64,000 nucleotides of DNA from Alopecurus myosuroides (taxonomy: Eukaryota; Streptophyta; Magnoliopsida; Poales; Poaceae), in assembly GCA_028641055.1 (NCBI GenBank), contig CM054059.1, positions 113,989,392-114,053,391 of the forward strand, read 5' to 3'. Of the stretch, positions 21,374 to 34,695 are shown piece after piece (the stretch's first letter is position 1; the number at the start of each line of letters is the position of its first letter). The translations under genes were made by a program, and so were the position numbers. Below the pieces are notes generated by a model, which saw nothing but the letters and a program-made list of their open reading frames with translations, ran no database searches and was not told where the DNA came from.

Positions 21374-24300
21374 GGATCTATGCGTAGATGTTTTGTACGG
21401 GTAGAACACATAGGTGTATGTGGGCGTTGATGATCATGTTATTACCTCCTTGATTATTTTATGATCTTAGTGGCATAGTGGGATGAAGCGGCCCGGACTA
21501 ACCTTACATGTCCACGTACATGAGACTTGTTCCACAACTGACATGCAGCTTGTATTGCATAAGTGGCTTGCGGGTGTCTGTTTCTCCTACTATAGTTAAG
21601 ATCTAATCTATGAAGGGTTGTTAAAAATGTGTTTATCAACGTTGTGGTTGATGTTCGTAGGTATGAACGGTTCTATCATCGAAAGCCCTAAGCCACGTAA
21701 AATATGCAAAAATAATTTAGAGGCGTCTAACTAGTTTTTGCTGGGCATGTGATGTGATATGGTCAATATTACAAATTTGATTATGAGATGATCTATTTTG
21801 TAAATTATTGATATACCGGAAGGTATCCATATGTTTGTCTTCTTATTGATGGACAATCAACATTGGGGTGCCATGGTACTTGGTACCACGCCGGTGGAAT
21901 GATTGAGATCATACCATAATGCACTTGATGGAGATCAAGTGCAAGGAGGACCATATCATATCACGTTATCCTTACATGTGATGTATGTGATGTTAATACT
22001 TTTATGCATCTTGTTTTGCTTAGATAGCGACGGTAGCATTATAAGATGATCCCTCTCACTTAATATCAAGATAATAATGTGTTCTTCCTTAAGTATGCAC
22101 CGTTAAGAAAGTTCGTCGTTTCGAGACACCACGTGATGATCGGGTGTGACAGACTCAACGTTCGCATACAACGGGTATTTTCAAGCGTAGCATGTACAAA
22201 CATGGCCTTGAAACACACGCAATACTACGGTTCTACTTGGCGAGCCTAGCATGTACAGACATGGCCTCGGAACACGTAACCGAAAGGTAAAGCATGAGTC
22301 ATATGGATGATATGATGAACATGTAGATGTTTGCCTTTGAAGCTACATCATCTCACGTGATGATCGGTTTTGGTGTAGTGAATTTGGTTCGTGTAATCAC
22401 TAAAGACGACTAAGAGGGATATTGTTTTTGAGTGGGAGTTCATGGTTTAATTTTTTGAATTAACTTGAACTTATTTATCATGAACAACAAATCAAAGTGA
22501 ATTTGCACAAATTGTAGTATTCATTGGCATCTATAATTACCTTACACTTAGATTGTTAATTGAGATATAACTGTTATGATCTGGTAAATACCATTTAAGA
22601 TTGGTACCGTATTAGTGATATTTAAAATTGAGTCCTATTGTAGATTTTTTGGTATTTCCTACCTAGCTACATATGGTTAATGATTGATTAATCTAGAGAG
22701 CAAATAATTCCTACTTAGAATCCAGAGTCATGGTTGCTTCCGTATTACTTTATCTTCAAAAAAATGTTTTGTTGATCAAGGTGATTTTGGAACTGAAAAG
22801 AGTTGTTTTCAGAAAAAATCAAGTGAAAGATATATTGATATCTAGAAACTTATTTGTAGCAACATGACTGAGTATAATTTAGCGTGACAATGTTTGCTTA
22901 TATTATCTGAGTATATGCAAATTTAGCGTGACAATGTTTGCTTATATTATCTGAATATATGCAATGATTGGAGACGCTAGGCGTTTGAATATTCCAAGAA
23001 GTTGGGCGCTAAAAATTGTCCTCTAAATTCCTTCCTTCGAGCTATAGTAGCTTAATCATAAAATTGTTATGATAGGATGGATTAGAAGTATGGGTAAAAT
23101 AGTTTACCTTACTTGGAGATTGCTAAGAGTGGAATCTAGAAGAATATTATTAATATGGTGATATTAGTAGAACAATCAAACTCAAAGTATGACTCAATGG
23201 GTGATAGTATATGACTAACACGCCAAAGAAAAATGAGCTAGTAAGACTAGCATTGTTTGATGTTGAATGATTCTTCTATAAAGGAAAGGGAATATTTAAA
23301 ATAGAATTACAAATAGATATATGGCAGAAAAGAAGATAACTGGAAAAGTCCAGCTCAGGAGTATATACTTGATATACAAGTTATAGATGTATTACTAGTT
23401 AACAAAGTATTTTTGGGTATTTTGATACCACATTGGTTGGTATGAGTTGTCATACAAAGCAACGCAATGCAAGAAATACAAGGGCCTAAAAATAACTAGT
23501 AATAGATGTGGAATCGATTATGACAAGAACATAAATAAAGTGTTATTGTGTTCATTGTAGTATCGAACCAAACATTCAAGATTTATTTTAAGAACTTAAT
23601 AAGTTGTTATTTTGTTCTAGTCTTTTGTGAGAACAAATGAGATTGTTCAAACGATGACCATATTCCATAATTGATGGATATGTTAATATAAATCATGTTG
23701 GTAAAGTAAACATCTATAAGACTGAATGCTAAACGTTGCAAGACGTAAAAGATTTTCACTTAAATTGTGACACCACCATTTTAGTTCATATCAGAAAGGA
23801 AAACATGAAGGAACTCCATATTGATGGACTTCCGGAGTCATTTTGTTTTGAATAAATTGACGCTTGTGAGACCTCTTCCAAAAGATGACTAGAATTCCGT
23901 TCATAGGCCAAAGTAGAATGGACGACTAATTTAGTGGAGATTATACATATTGATGTATATAGTCCATTATGTGTAGTCATGTATGGTGGATTAATTTTTC
24001 CTTCATAAAATTATGTCGATGATTTAAGTAGATATGTGAGTATATCTATTTAAAGAGAACGGAGTTTGACATTTTGAATTGGTTCAAATGGTTGTTAATA
24101 TGAAGTTAAAATCAATGTAACAAGATAATCAAGTATTTATGATTGGATCATAAAGGATAAAATTTGAGTTACAAGTTCAGCAAAACATCTGATAAGTTGC
24201 AGAATTATTCTACAACTTATACTTCTCGAATACCCCACATTAGATTGGAGTATTCAAAAGACAAAATCAAACCCTGTTTGACATGGTAAGATTAATAAAA

Positions 24301-26463
24301 TTGCCATTATAATTTTGTAGTTTATACATTAAGGACAACCGCTTTTACACTGAAAAGAGCACCATCATGATCCGCTGAAATTGACAACATATAAGATATG
24401 GTTTGGGTAGTGACCCGAATTGTCACTTTCTTAAGTTTTGGTATGCATAGCATGTGTAAAATGTTTACAACCAAAATAGGATAAATATATGTTTATAAGG
24501 TTATCCTAAATAAAACATTGGGTATTTCTCCTATCACCGAACCAAAAGACAAATGTTGTTTGTCAGAAAGGGTTGATTTCTCGAGAAAGTAGTTCTTGCG
24601 AAACAAGTGAGTGGGAGCACAGTACAAACTCAACGAGATTAGAGAATCTTCGTTATCATGTCAAGAGTAGCGCAGCACTGGAAGTTGTTCCGGGGTTTAC
24701 TATTTTGACTAAGTAGAAGACACTACAAATGTTGTAGAAACTTCAAATGAGTTTGCGAACTGTACCAGAAAAGTCCAAAAACTTTGTACTTAGAACAACT
24801 TGTGGTTTAAGTGTAAAGTGTTGTTTTGACAACAAAGGACCTGGACCTTATAAAGGAAGCAAATGATGGGCCCTGGCTTCGTAAAATTGACTATGAGTCA
24901 TTATATCCGCCATAGTATCCTTGTATGAATATCAAGTATGTGACTTGGTAGTCCTTTCGATAGGCATGATGCCTAACGATAGCAAAAGGGTCTATATAGC
25001 GACAAAGACATGGATTTTACATCCTTTGAAAGTTGTACTTATCGAAAAGTTGTTTTCGACGAAGTTCAAAGAGTTCACTACTACAAGATTTTGATCTTCC
25101 GTAGTGATGCTTAGTCTTTGCAGATAGTTCTAGCAAAGTTACATATTATGATATGGCAGTTGAATAACAAAACCAACTCTCCTCTCAAGGAAGTTTTATC
25201 AAGGATGTGTACTTGACACAGTCTGAGAGTTTTGTAAAATTCAAAAAAAAAAAGGTTGCTAGAAAGGTATGCACACTTCAATGGTTGAAGTGAGCATAAC
25301 GAAGTTGAAATCTTTACCTTAATGAAGTTATCAAAAGAGTTTGATTCCATCATGAACGATAAAGATGCTTGTAAAGTTACAAGAAATTAAGTGGGAGCGC
25401 TATGACATATTTCCAATACTTTATGTAGATGACATATGGTTGATTGGAAAATATGTATTTTAAATTAGCACGGTTAAGATTTTCATATTGATGAAAGACT
25501 TAGAAGATATTGGGCATCGATATCTATAAAAGATGGATTGACGCACCTGATATGATTGAAGCCAAATTACATAGATGAAATATTGAAGTAAGTCAATATG
25601 AAAATGACAAGAAGGAGTTCTTGTCACATGGAAAATAATTGAGCAAGATTCATGTGTTTTGACACATGATGAGCATCATTGAAATTGAGATTTCTAAGTC
25701 ATGCTTCCATGCTGTGTACACAACCAGATGAGTCCTATGCTATAAAATGTTATAGTAGGATAATTCATATGATGATTAGACAACAGTGGGAGAGATCCTT
25801 GTGTCATTTTAGAAATGCTAAGGATATGTTTTCCTATATAGTAATGACAAAATATTAGTTGTAATATGTTACACTAATAGTCTTGTCATTTATTCAAGTA
25901 ATTTTATCTCAATTAAAATATGTGATGAAGGGTAGCACAATAGGATGGAAGAAAGTTCCATGCTGGATTTGAAAGAGTTTCAAAATTAAAATATTGTGAC
26001 AGATACTACAACAAAGGCTAAAGTATATCGTTGTGTTAACAACTGATTATAAGCATATTTTGTGTCAAGGAGTTCTTTATTGAACTTGGTGAATTTCCAA
26101 GAATGCAAAAACTTTGAAGCTACATTTTCACAATGTTAGTAACATCAGTTTAAGATGAGGAATTAAGGTATCACCGGAACTTGGTGAATTTCCAAGAATG
26201 CCAACACTATGAAGCTACATTTTCACAATGTTAGTGACATCAGTTTAAGCTAGGAATTAAGTTTTCACCGATTGACCATATATATACAAAGCCATCTCAT
26301 TAGAAGATGAGTGATGCGTGTAGACGCAAAGAACATGCAAATACAATAAGGACCTGAACAGTTCAGATCTTTTTGATAATGTTTACCACATGCGAAGCAT
26401 GGTAATAACACTGGAACGTCATATGTGTTAAGTGCTTACAGACTAGATTATTGACTCTAGTGC
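21374..26463 (+). pseudogene. Decayed internal region of element A
   Basis: Over 5 kb with no frame longer than about 80 codons. Relics of Copia pol are scattered, among them TATGTAGATGAC (YVDD) near 25425 and AAGTGGGAGC at 25390. The AT-rich sequence has two local duplications (22877-22965 and 26082-26271). The first 1.1 kb (leader) matches element B well, the rest poorly. Loss of gag altogether, rather than simple point decay, is suggested by the absence of the B gag start region. Products cannot be made from it. Confidence 0.75.
26082..26271 (+). repeat. 95-bp tandem duplication in element A
   Basis: GAACTTGGTGAATTTCCAAG begins at 26082 and again at 26177. The two units differ at a handful of positions. 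Confidence 0.85.
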
Positions 26464-26474
26464 AAGTGGGAGAC

Positions 26475-28127
26475 TGAAGGGAATATGCCCGAGAGGCAAT
26501 AATAAAATGGTTATTATCTTATTCCTTGTTTATGATGAATGTTTATTTCTCATGCTAGAATTGTATTAACCGGAAACGTTGATACATGTGTGCTTAATAA
26601 ACAAACAATGGTTCCTAGTAAAGCCTCTCTTTTAACTAGCTCGTTGATTAATAGATGATCAAGGTTTCCTGATCATGAACATTGGATGTTATTAATAATG
26701 GGGTCATGTCATTAGAATAATGATGTGATGAACATATACCCAAAGAGAATATAGCAATGCGATCAAGTCATTTAGTTTACATTGTTATATCAAACAGACG
26801 AAGTGACTTATTCCTTAGACCATGAGATCATGTCAATCGCTGATACCGGAAGGGTGCTTTGATGGCATCAAACGTCACACCGTAACAGGGTGACTATAAA
26901 GGTGTCGTTAAGTATTCGGAAAGTATTAGTTGAGAATCATGGATCAAGAGTGGGATTTGTCCATCCAAATGACAGAGAGATATACTCTGGGCCCTCTCGG
27001 TGATATCACATCGAAACCGCTTGCAAGCACGTGATATGATCACAAAGGATGTTATATCACGGGAACGAGAAAAGAGTACTTGTCGGTAACGAGATTGAAC
27101 AAGGTATGGTTGATACCAATGATCGAATCTCGGACAAGTAAAATATCGCGAGACAAAGGGAATAGTTCACGACGTTGTTGGTTCACACGATCACGAGAGT
27201 CATCGTTGAATATATAGGAGTCATCACGGATCTCCAGATCCCGCTGTTGATTATTGATCGGAGAGGAGTCTCGATCATGTCTATCTTATTCGCGAACCGT
27301 AGGGTGACACACTTAAGGTTCGATGACGCATTTGAGAGGATACGGAATATCGAAGAATATTTTGGGCAGCACCGAAATTGTTTCGGGGAAAATTGAAATA
27401 GTTCAAGGGGTTTTTCGTCGAATGGTTGTTAATAGAATTAACAAATGATTCGAGGTGCTTTATGCAAATGTTTGTTAATAGAATTAACAAATGCTGAAAT
27501 AAAGAAATAAAAATGTTTTATTGATTTATTAAAGAAAAACTCTTGGATTTTCTAAGTGGGGTTTAAAGGAAAATGAGTGGGTGTGAGTGGAGTGTCCACT
27601 CACATCATGAGGGAAGAGGTGGGGGCACACCATGGGGCTGGCCGCACCCCCCTTGGGCTGCCTCCCCCCTCTCCTATAAAAGGAGGGTGAGAGCTCTCCC
27701 TCCAACACACACTTGGCCACTTCCCTTTCCCTCCACCCGCTGCTCCATTTCATGGTTTCCGGCTTGGCGAAGCCCTGACCGTGGGATTCTTCACCACCAC
27801 CACGTCGTCGTGCTGTTGGAGTTCCGAGGGATCCTCTACTTCCGCGCCCCGCTGGAACGAGGGAACGGAGGTCGTCATCAACCGTACGTGTGACCGATCA
27901 CGGATGCACCGCTGGATTGCGGTGCCCATCTTCTCGTTATCGGGATCGGTGTGAGTACGACTACGCCAACAACGAGATTTGATCTCGTACCACTTTGAGT
28001 CTTCGAGGGTATGTGTTCTCCTTAACCCTCTCATTGCCCGTTGCAATTGGTCTCCTAGATTAGATCTTGGCCTTTCGGGTGTCTCTCGCGTAGGAATTTT
28101 TTTGTTTTCTATGCAACGAACCCATCA
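26475..28127 (+). repeat. 3' LTR of element A
   Basis: 1653 bases, the same length as the 5' copy, starting TGAAGGGAATATGCCCGAGA right after AAGTGGGAGAC and ending CCCATCA. It is followed by the TAAAC duplication. Confidence 0.92.
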
Positions 28128-28132
28128 TAAAC
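28128..28132. repeat. Target duplication of element A, right
   Basis: TAAAC, identical to 19702-19706. It falls inside the RNase H frame of element B. Confidence 0.93.
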
Positions 28133-31062
28133 ATTGGATCCAGCGCACTCGGAACCACGCCTAGTTCGGATATGAACTCCTTCATCCAAACTGCTTCCTG
28201 TATTGCCTCCGAGGCAGCAACATATTCTGCTTCTATTGATGATCTCGCCACCACGGATTGCTTGGAACTCCTCCAGCTAACTGCTCCTCCATTCATAACA
28301 AATACATACCCGGACTGAGACTTAGAGCCATCCGGATCAGTGTCAAAGCTAGCATCGACGTAACATCTTGCGACGAGCTCTTCTTCACCGCCATATATGA
28401 GAAACATATCCTTAGTTCTTCTCAAGTACTTAAAGATATTCTTGACCGTCGTCCAGTGTTCCAAACCAGGATCGGATTGGTATCTACTAGTTAAACTAAT
28501 CGCATGTGCCACATCCGGTATTGTACATAGCATAGCATACATGATAGAACCTATGGATGAAGCATAGGGAATCTTATTCATTCTCTCTCTCTCTTCTGCT
28601 GTAGCTGGACATTGAGTCTTACTCAACATTTTGCCTTGCAACATAGGTAAGAACCCCTTCCTACTATCTTCCATTCTGAACTTCTTCAGAATCTTTTCAA
28701 GCTATGTACTTTGCGAAAGTCCAATTAAGCGACTTGATCTATCCCTGTAGATTTTGATGCCTAATATATAAGCTGCTTCACCGAGGTCTTTCATCGAAAA
28801 ACTACTGTTCAAATAACATTTTACGCTTTTTAAAAGTTCTATATCATTTCCAATCAACAATATGTCATCCACATATAGTATTAGAAATGCTACAGAGCTC
28901 CCACTCACTTTCTTGTAAATACAAGCTTCTCCGTATGTTTGGACAAATCCAAACCCTTTGATCACCTTATCAAAACAGAGATTCCAACTCCAGGATGCTT
29001 GCTTCAGTCCATAAATGGAACGTTGAAGCTTGCACACCTTGTCAGCATCCTTAGGATCAACAAAACCTTTGGGTTGCATAATATACAACTCTTCCTCAAT
29101 GTCACCATTAAGGAACGCCATTTTGACATCGATCTGCCAGATTTCATAATCGAAAAATGCATCAACTGCTAACATAATCCTAACTGACTTAAGCATCGCT
29201 ACTGGTGAGAAAGTCTCATCATAGTCAACTCCTTGAATTTGTCGGAAACCTTTTGCGACAAGTCGAGCTTTATAGTCAGACACATTACCATCAGCGTCAG
29301 TTTTCTTTTTAAAGATCCATTTGTTCTCAACGGCCTTGCGGTCATCGGGTAAGTCCACCAAAGTCCAAACTTGGTTTTCGTACATGGATCCTATTTCGGA
29401 TTTCATGGATTCAAGCCATTTGTTGAAATCTGGGCTCATCATTGCTTCGTCATACGTCGCAGGGTCATCACCTCCATCTACCATGAAGTTTAATACGGGA
29501 TCTCCATACAGTTCAGGAGTTGTATGTTCCGTAGTTGACCTGCGAGGTGCGGTAGTTTCCTCTTCTGGAGTTTCATGATCTTGATCATTAGCTCTCTCTT
29601 CAACTGATGGGGTCGGCACCGGAACAACTTCCAGCGCTGCGCTACTCGCCATTCCAAGAAGAAAAGGTTCAATAACCTCGTCGAGTTCTACCTTCCTACT
29701 ATTCACACCTTTCGAGAGAAACTCCTTCTCCAAAAAGGATCCATTCTTGGCAACGAAAATCTTGCCTTCAGATTTGTGATAGAAGGCGTACCCTATTGTT
29801 TCTTTAGGGTATCCTATGAAGACGCATTTTTCCGCTTTGGGTTCGAGTTTATCAGGTTGAAGCTTCTTAACATAAACATCGCATCCCCAAATTTTTAGAA
29901 ATGACAGCTTAGGTTTGTTTCCAAACCATAATTCATACGGTGTGATTTCAACGGATTTAGATGGTGCCCTATTTAAAGTGAATGCAGCGGTCTCTAGTGC
30001 ATAACCCCAACACTATAGTGGCAAATATGTAAGAGACATCATAGATCGAACCATATCCAATAAAGTACGATTACGACGTTCGGAAACACCATTACGCTGT
30101 GGTGTTTCGGCAGGTGTGAGTTGTGAAACTATTCCACATTGTTTCATATGCATGCCAAACTTGTCACTTAGATATTCACCTCCACGATCAGATCGTAGAA
30201 ATTTAATCTTTCTGTTACGATGATTTTCAACTTCACACTAAAATTCTTTGAACTTTTCAAATGTCTCAGATTTGTGTTTCATTAAGTAAATATACCCATA
30301 TATACTCAAATCATATGTGAAAGTGACAAAATAACGATATCCACCACACGCCGATACACTCATTGGTCCACACACATCAGTATGTATGATTTCCAGTAAG
30401 TCTGTCGCCCGTTCCATGGTTCCAGAAAACGGGGTTCTAGTCATCTTGCCCAGAAGGCATGGTTCACATGTTTCAAATGATTCATAATCAAGTGATTCTA
30501 AGAGTTCATCAGAATGGAGCTTCTTCATGCGTTTAATACCAATATGACCTAAGCGACAATGCCTCATGTAAGTAGCAATATCATCATTTAACTTAATTCT
30601 TTTGGCATTCACATTATGAATATGTGTATCAATACTATCAAGATTCAAAAGAAATAAACCATTCTTCTTAGGTGCATGACCATAAAAGATATTATTCATA
30701 TAAATCGAACAACCATTGTTCTCGGACTTAAAGGAATAACCATTCCGCATTAAGCAAGATCCAGAAAAGATATTCATTCTTAATGCAAGCACCAAATAAC
30801 AATTATTGAGGTTTATAACTAATCCCGATGGTAGAAGTAGATGCAGCGTCCCGACGGCGATCACATCAACTCTTGATCCATTGCCGACGCGCATCGTCAC
30901 CTCATCCTTTGCTAGTGGTCGCTTATTATGCAGCTCCTGTCTCGAGTTACATATGTGAGCAACCGAACTAGTATCAAATACCCAGGTGCTACGGCGAGTA
31001 CTAGCAAGGTACACATCAATAACAAGTATATCATATATACCTTTGTTCACTTTGCCGGCCAT
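28133..31062 (-). pseudogene. Element B pol: protease, integrase, reverse transcriptase, RNase H (broken)
   Basis: One reverse-strand frame holds, in order, a protease with a DTS active site (FDTSSVAHICN), the GAG-pre-integrase zinc region (HCRLGH ... CEPCLLGK) and the integrase core (HTDVCGPM). A Copia reverse transcriptase follows (WKLVAKGF-type block, WQIDVKMAFLNGD, SIYGLKQA) with YVDD at 28875-28864, then RNase H (CYVDASFDTDPDGSKSQSG ... SSIEAEY). In-frame stops lie at 30240-30238, 30015-30013 and 28704-28702. All are TAG, and the first fits a CAG to TAG change. One catalytic neighbourhood in integrase is also altered (FTYDLS where FIDDYS-like is usual). The frame is cut at 28133 by element A. 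The element is inactive; only the domain order is of use. Confidence 0.9.
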
Positions 31063-31874
31063 CTTATCTGCCAGATATTTGGGGCAATTGCGCTTCCAGT
31101 GGCCAGTACCCTTGCAATAAAAGCACTCAGTCTCAGGCTTAGGGCCATACTTAGTTTTTTTCTCAGAAGTAGCAACAGATTTCTACCCTTCTTGAAGTTT
31201 ACCCTTGGCTTGCCTTTCTTTCCATTCTTGAAACTAGTGGTCTTATTGATCATCAACACTTGATGTTCTTTCTTGATCTCCACTTCAGCAGTTTTAAGCA
31301 TCGAGAGAAGCTCAGGAAGAGACTTCTTCATGCCTTGCATATTATAGTTCATCACGAAGTTCTTGTAACTAGGTTGTAGAGATTGGATAACACGATGTAT
31401 CCCTAGCTCCATGGGAATCATTATTCCGAAGGCTATGAGCTTATCAGCGTACGCAGACATCTTGAGTACGTGCTCACTAACAGAGTTGTTCTCTTCCATC
31501 ATGCAGCTAAAGAACTTTTCTGAAGCGTCATAACTCCCAACTGTGGCATGGGTATCGAAAATCATTTTCAATTCTCCCATTGTAGCATAAACAGTGATGT
31601 TCTCAAAACGTTTTCGCAGCTCTGGCTCTAATCCATAGAGGATGCCACAATGAACTATATTGTGGTCTTCTTGTTGAGTCAGATAAACATTGTTATCTTC
31701 ATCAGAAGCATCATCATCGGGCTGGTCACCTAGCGGTGCATCAAGCACATAGAGCTTCTTGCAAGCGGCGAGGAGAATCCTCAGGTTAAGTGCACAGTTG
31801 GTAAAGTTTCTCCCATTGTTCGCTTGTTTTTCTCTCTCCATGAACATATTGAAATTGAAGGTAGGTGATGCCAT
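31047..31874 (-). pseudogene. Element B gag, frameshifted
   Basis: The reverse-strand frame starts at ATG 31874 (MASPTFNF) and covers a Copia gag (UBN2-type) with LEPELRKRF, CMMEENNSVSEHV and the LSMLKTAE region, then a basic stretch (KKGKPRVNFKKGR). Near 31183 the frame shifts. The CX2CX4HX4C zinc knuckle (CFYCKGTGHWKRNC) is found only in the neighbouring frame, which leads into pol. The start is chosen because it follows the leader and lies about 1.2 kb from the primer site, as in related elements. Gag would form the virus-like particle in an active copy; this one cannot make a complete product. Confidence 0.85.
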
Positions 31875-33054
31875 GATCTACAACATATTTGCAAAGACTA
31901 TTTATACTATGTTTATGATAAATTAAATTCAAGTTAATTCTAAAATTATCCCATGAACTCCCACTCAAAAACAACATCCCTCTTAGTCATCTTTAGTGAT
32001 TACACGAACCAAATTCACTACACCAAAACCGATCATCACGTGAGACGGTGTAGTTGCAAAGGCGAACATCAACATGTTCATCATATCATCCATATGACTC
32101 ATGCTTTACCTTTCGGTTACGTGCTCCGAGGCCATGCCTGTACATGCTAGGCTCGCCAAGTAGAACCATAGTATTGCGTGTGTTTCAAGGTCATGTCTGT
32201 ACACGCTAGGCTTGAAAAGACCCGTTGTATGCAAACGTTGAGTCTATCACACCGAATCATCACGTGGTGTCTCGAAACGGCGAACTTTCTTAACGGTGCA
32301 TACTTAAGGAAGAACACATTATTATCTTAATATTAAGTGAGAGGGATCATCTTATAATGCTACCGTCGCGATCTAAGAAAAATAAGATGCAAAAAAGGAT
32401 AAACATCACATGCATGGATAATGTGATATGATATGGTCCTTCTTGCACTTGATCTCCATCTTGTGCATCATGGTATGATCTCCATCATTCCACCAGCGTG
32501 GTACCAAGGTTCATGTCACCTCCATCTTGATTGTTCATTACAACATATCACATGGATATGATATAAGCACGCAGACCATAAAAATAAGAAAACCATATGG
32601 CTCCAGCCGGAATGTCAATAATTTACAAAAGATATCATCTCATACATAACGTTTGTAACATTTACCATATCACATCACATGCCCTGCAAAAACAAGTTAG
32701 ACGCCTCTAATTTATTTTTGCATATTTTACGTGGCTTGTGCTTACGAGGATAGAACCGTTCATACCAACGTACAAGAGCCACAACGTTGATAAAACATAT
32801 TTTTTAACAACCCTTCGTAGATTAGATCTTAACTATAGTAGGAGAAACCGACACCCGCAAGCCACTTATGCAATACAAGTTGCATGTCAGTTGTGGAACA
32901 AGTCTCATGTACGTGGACATGTAAAGTTAGTCCGGGCCGCTTCATCCCACTATGCCACAAAGATCATAAAATACTCAAGGAGGCAATAACATGATCATCA
33001 ACGCCCACATACACCTATGTGTTCTACCCGTACAAATCATCTACGCATAGATCC
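31875..33054 (-). other. Untranslated leader of element B
   Basis: Non-coding sequence between the primer site and gag, matching the leader of element A in reverse (for example the CTCCCACTCAAAAACAACATC stretch near 31958). Confidence 0.7.
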
Positions 33055-33067
33055 GGCTCTGATACCA
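33055..33067 (-). other. Primer-binding site of element B
   Basis: On the reverse strand TGGTATCAGAGCC, next to the LTR that starts at 33069. Confidence 0.85.
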
Positions 33068-33068
33068 C

Positions 33069-34695
33069 TAAAGGGTACGTTGCATAGAAAACAAAACAAT
33101 TCCTACGCGTGATAAACCCGAATGGCGAAGATCTAATCTATGAGATGAAAGGCAACGGGGAGAAAGAGAGTCTTGAGATAACATACCCTCGAAGAATCAA
33201 AGTGGTACGAGATAAAAAATCGTTGTTGGCGTAGTCGTACTCACGCCGATCCCGAGCAAGAAGAAGTGCACCGCAATCCGGCGATGCCTCTGTAATCGGT
33301 CACACCTTCAGCTCGATGAAGACTTTCGTTCCCTCGATCCAACGGGTAGCGGAAGTAGAGGATCCCCCGTAATTCCAGCAGCACGAGGGCGTGGTGGTGG
33401 TGAAGAATCCCACGGTCAGGGCTTCGCCAAGCCTGATACCATGGAATGGAGCAGCGGGTGGAGGGAAAAGGAAGTGGGAAAATGTGTGAAGAAGAGGGAT
33501 CTCTCACCCTCCTTTTATAGGGGAGGGGGAGGCAACCCAAGGGGGGGTGCGGCCAGCCATGGGTGTCCCCACCTCTTCCTCTCTTCATGTGAGTGGAAGC
33601 CCCACTCACACCCACTCATACTCCCTTAATTTTCCACTTAGAAAATTCAAATGTTTTTCTTTAATAAATAAATAAAACATTTTTATTTCTTTATTTATAT
33701 TTGTTAATTCCATTAACAAACATTTGCATGCAGCACCTCGAATCATTTGTTAATTCTATTAACAACCATTCGATGAAAAACCCCTTGAACTATTTCAATT
33801 TTCCCCGAAACAATTTCGGAGCTGCTCAAAATATTCTTCGGTATTTCGTATCCTCTCTAACGCTTCATCGAACCTTCAGTGTGTCACCCTACGGTTCGCG
33901 AATAATATAGACATGATCGAGACTCCTCTCCGATCAATAATCAACAGCGGGATCTGGAGATCCGTGATGACTCCTATATATTCAACAATGACTCTCGTGA
34001 TAGTGTGAACCTTCAAACGTCGTAACGATTTTCCCTTGTCTCGTGATATTTTACTTGTTCGAGATCCGATCATCGGTATCCACCATACCTTGTTCGATCT
34101 CGTTATCTGACAAGTACTCTTTTCTCGTTCCCGTGATATAACTTCCTTGTGATCATATCACGTGCTTGCAAGCGGTGTCGATGTGATATCACCGAGAGGG
34201 TCCTGAGTATATCTCTCCGTCATATTGGATAGACAAATCCCATTCTTGATCCATGAGCTTCAACTATAACTTTCCGAATACCTAATGCACTTTATAGTCA
34301 CCCTGTTACGGTGTGACGTTTGATGTCATCAAAGTATTCTTTCGGTATTAGTGATTAAGATGATATCATGGTCTAAGGAACAATGTTACTCCAAATGTAA
34401 GACATAACAACAAAACTAAATGACTTGATCGTATTGTTATACTTAGATAGGGTCTAAGTTCATCACGTCATTCCCCTAATGACATGACCCCGTTATTAAC
34501 AACATCCAATGTCTATGATCAGGAAACCTTGATCATCCGTTAATCAACGAGCTAGTTAAAAGATAGGCTTCACTAGGAACGTTGGTTTGTTTATTAATCA
34601 CACATGTATTAACGATTTCCGGTTAATACAATTCTAGCATGAGAAATAAACATCTATCATAAACAAGGAATAACATAATAAACACTTTATTATTG
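33069..34695 (-). repeat. LTR of element B (5' LTR, end-truncated)
   Basis: Matches 17787-19432 throughout but stops at TTTATTATTG. The 22 bases that should follow up to TTCCCTTCA are missing. Confidence 0.9.

Larger units (their letters stand above)
19707..28127 (+). mobile_element. Non-autonomous Copia LTR retrotransposon A, nested in B
   Basis: 8421 bases with two 1653-base LTRs, a primer site matching tRNA-iMet (TGGTATCAGAGCC at 21361), a polypurine tract (AAGTGGGAGA at 26464-26473) and a perfect TAAAC target duplication. It belongs to the same LTR family as B but lies in the opposite orientation. The leader matches B (for example AAAGACGACTAAGAGGGAT near 22403). The interior has no gag frame and only relics of pol, such as a YVDD-like word in TATGTAGATGACATATGG at about 25425. 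LTRs differ at about 25-30 positions by eye, so insertion is recent compared with the decay of the interior. It must have moved with proteins from another copy. Confidence 0.93.
17787..34695 (-). mobile_element. Copia LTR retrotransposon B (reverse strand, split by element A)
   Basis: An Angela/BARE-like Copia element on the reverse strand. LTRs lie at 17787-19432 and 33069-34695. The tRNA-iMet primer site (TGGTATCAGAGCC) reads on the reverse strand at 33067-33055, and the polypurine tract adjoins 19433. Gag and pol run from about 31874 down to 28133 and resume at 19701 after the 8.4-kb guest A. Without the guest it is about 8.5 kb, a normal full length. Gag-pol carries a frameshift and at least three stops, so it cannot be autonomous. 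The LTR at 34695 lacks the last 22 bases (CCTCTCGGTCATATTCCCTTCA type), and no 5-bp target duplication is found. Confidence 0.92.

Noticed and set aside
25077..25108. CACTACTACAAG...CCGTAGTG looking like a tiny CACTA element
   Set aside because: It is only about 30 bases long, lies inside the decayed Copia interior, and has no target duplication or subterminal repeats.
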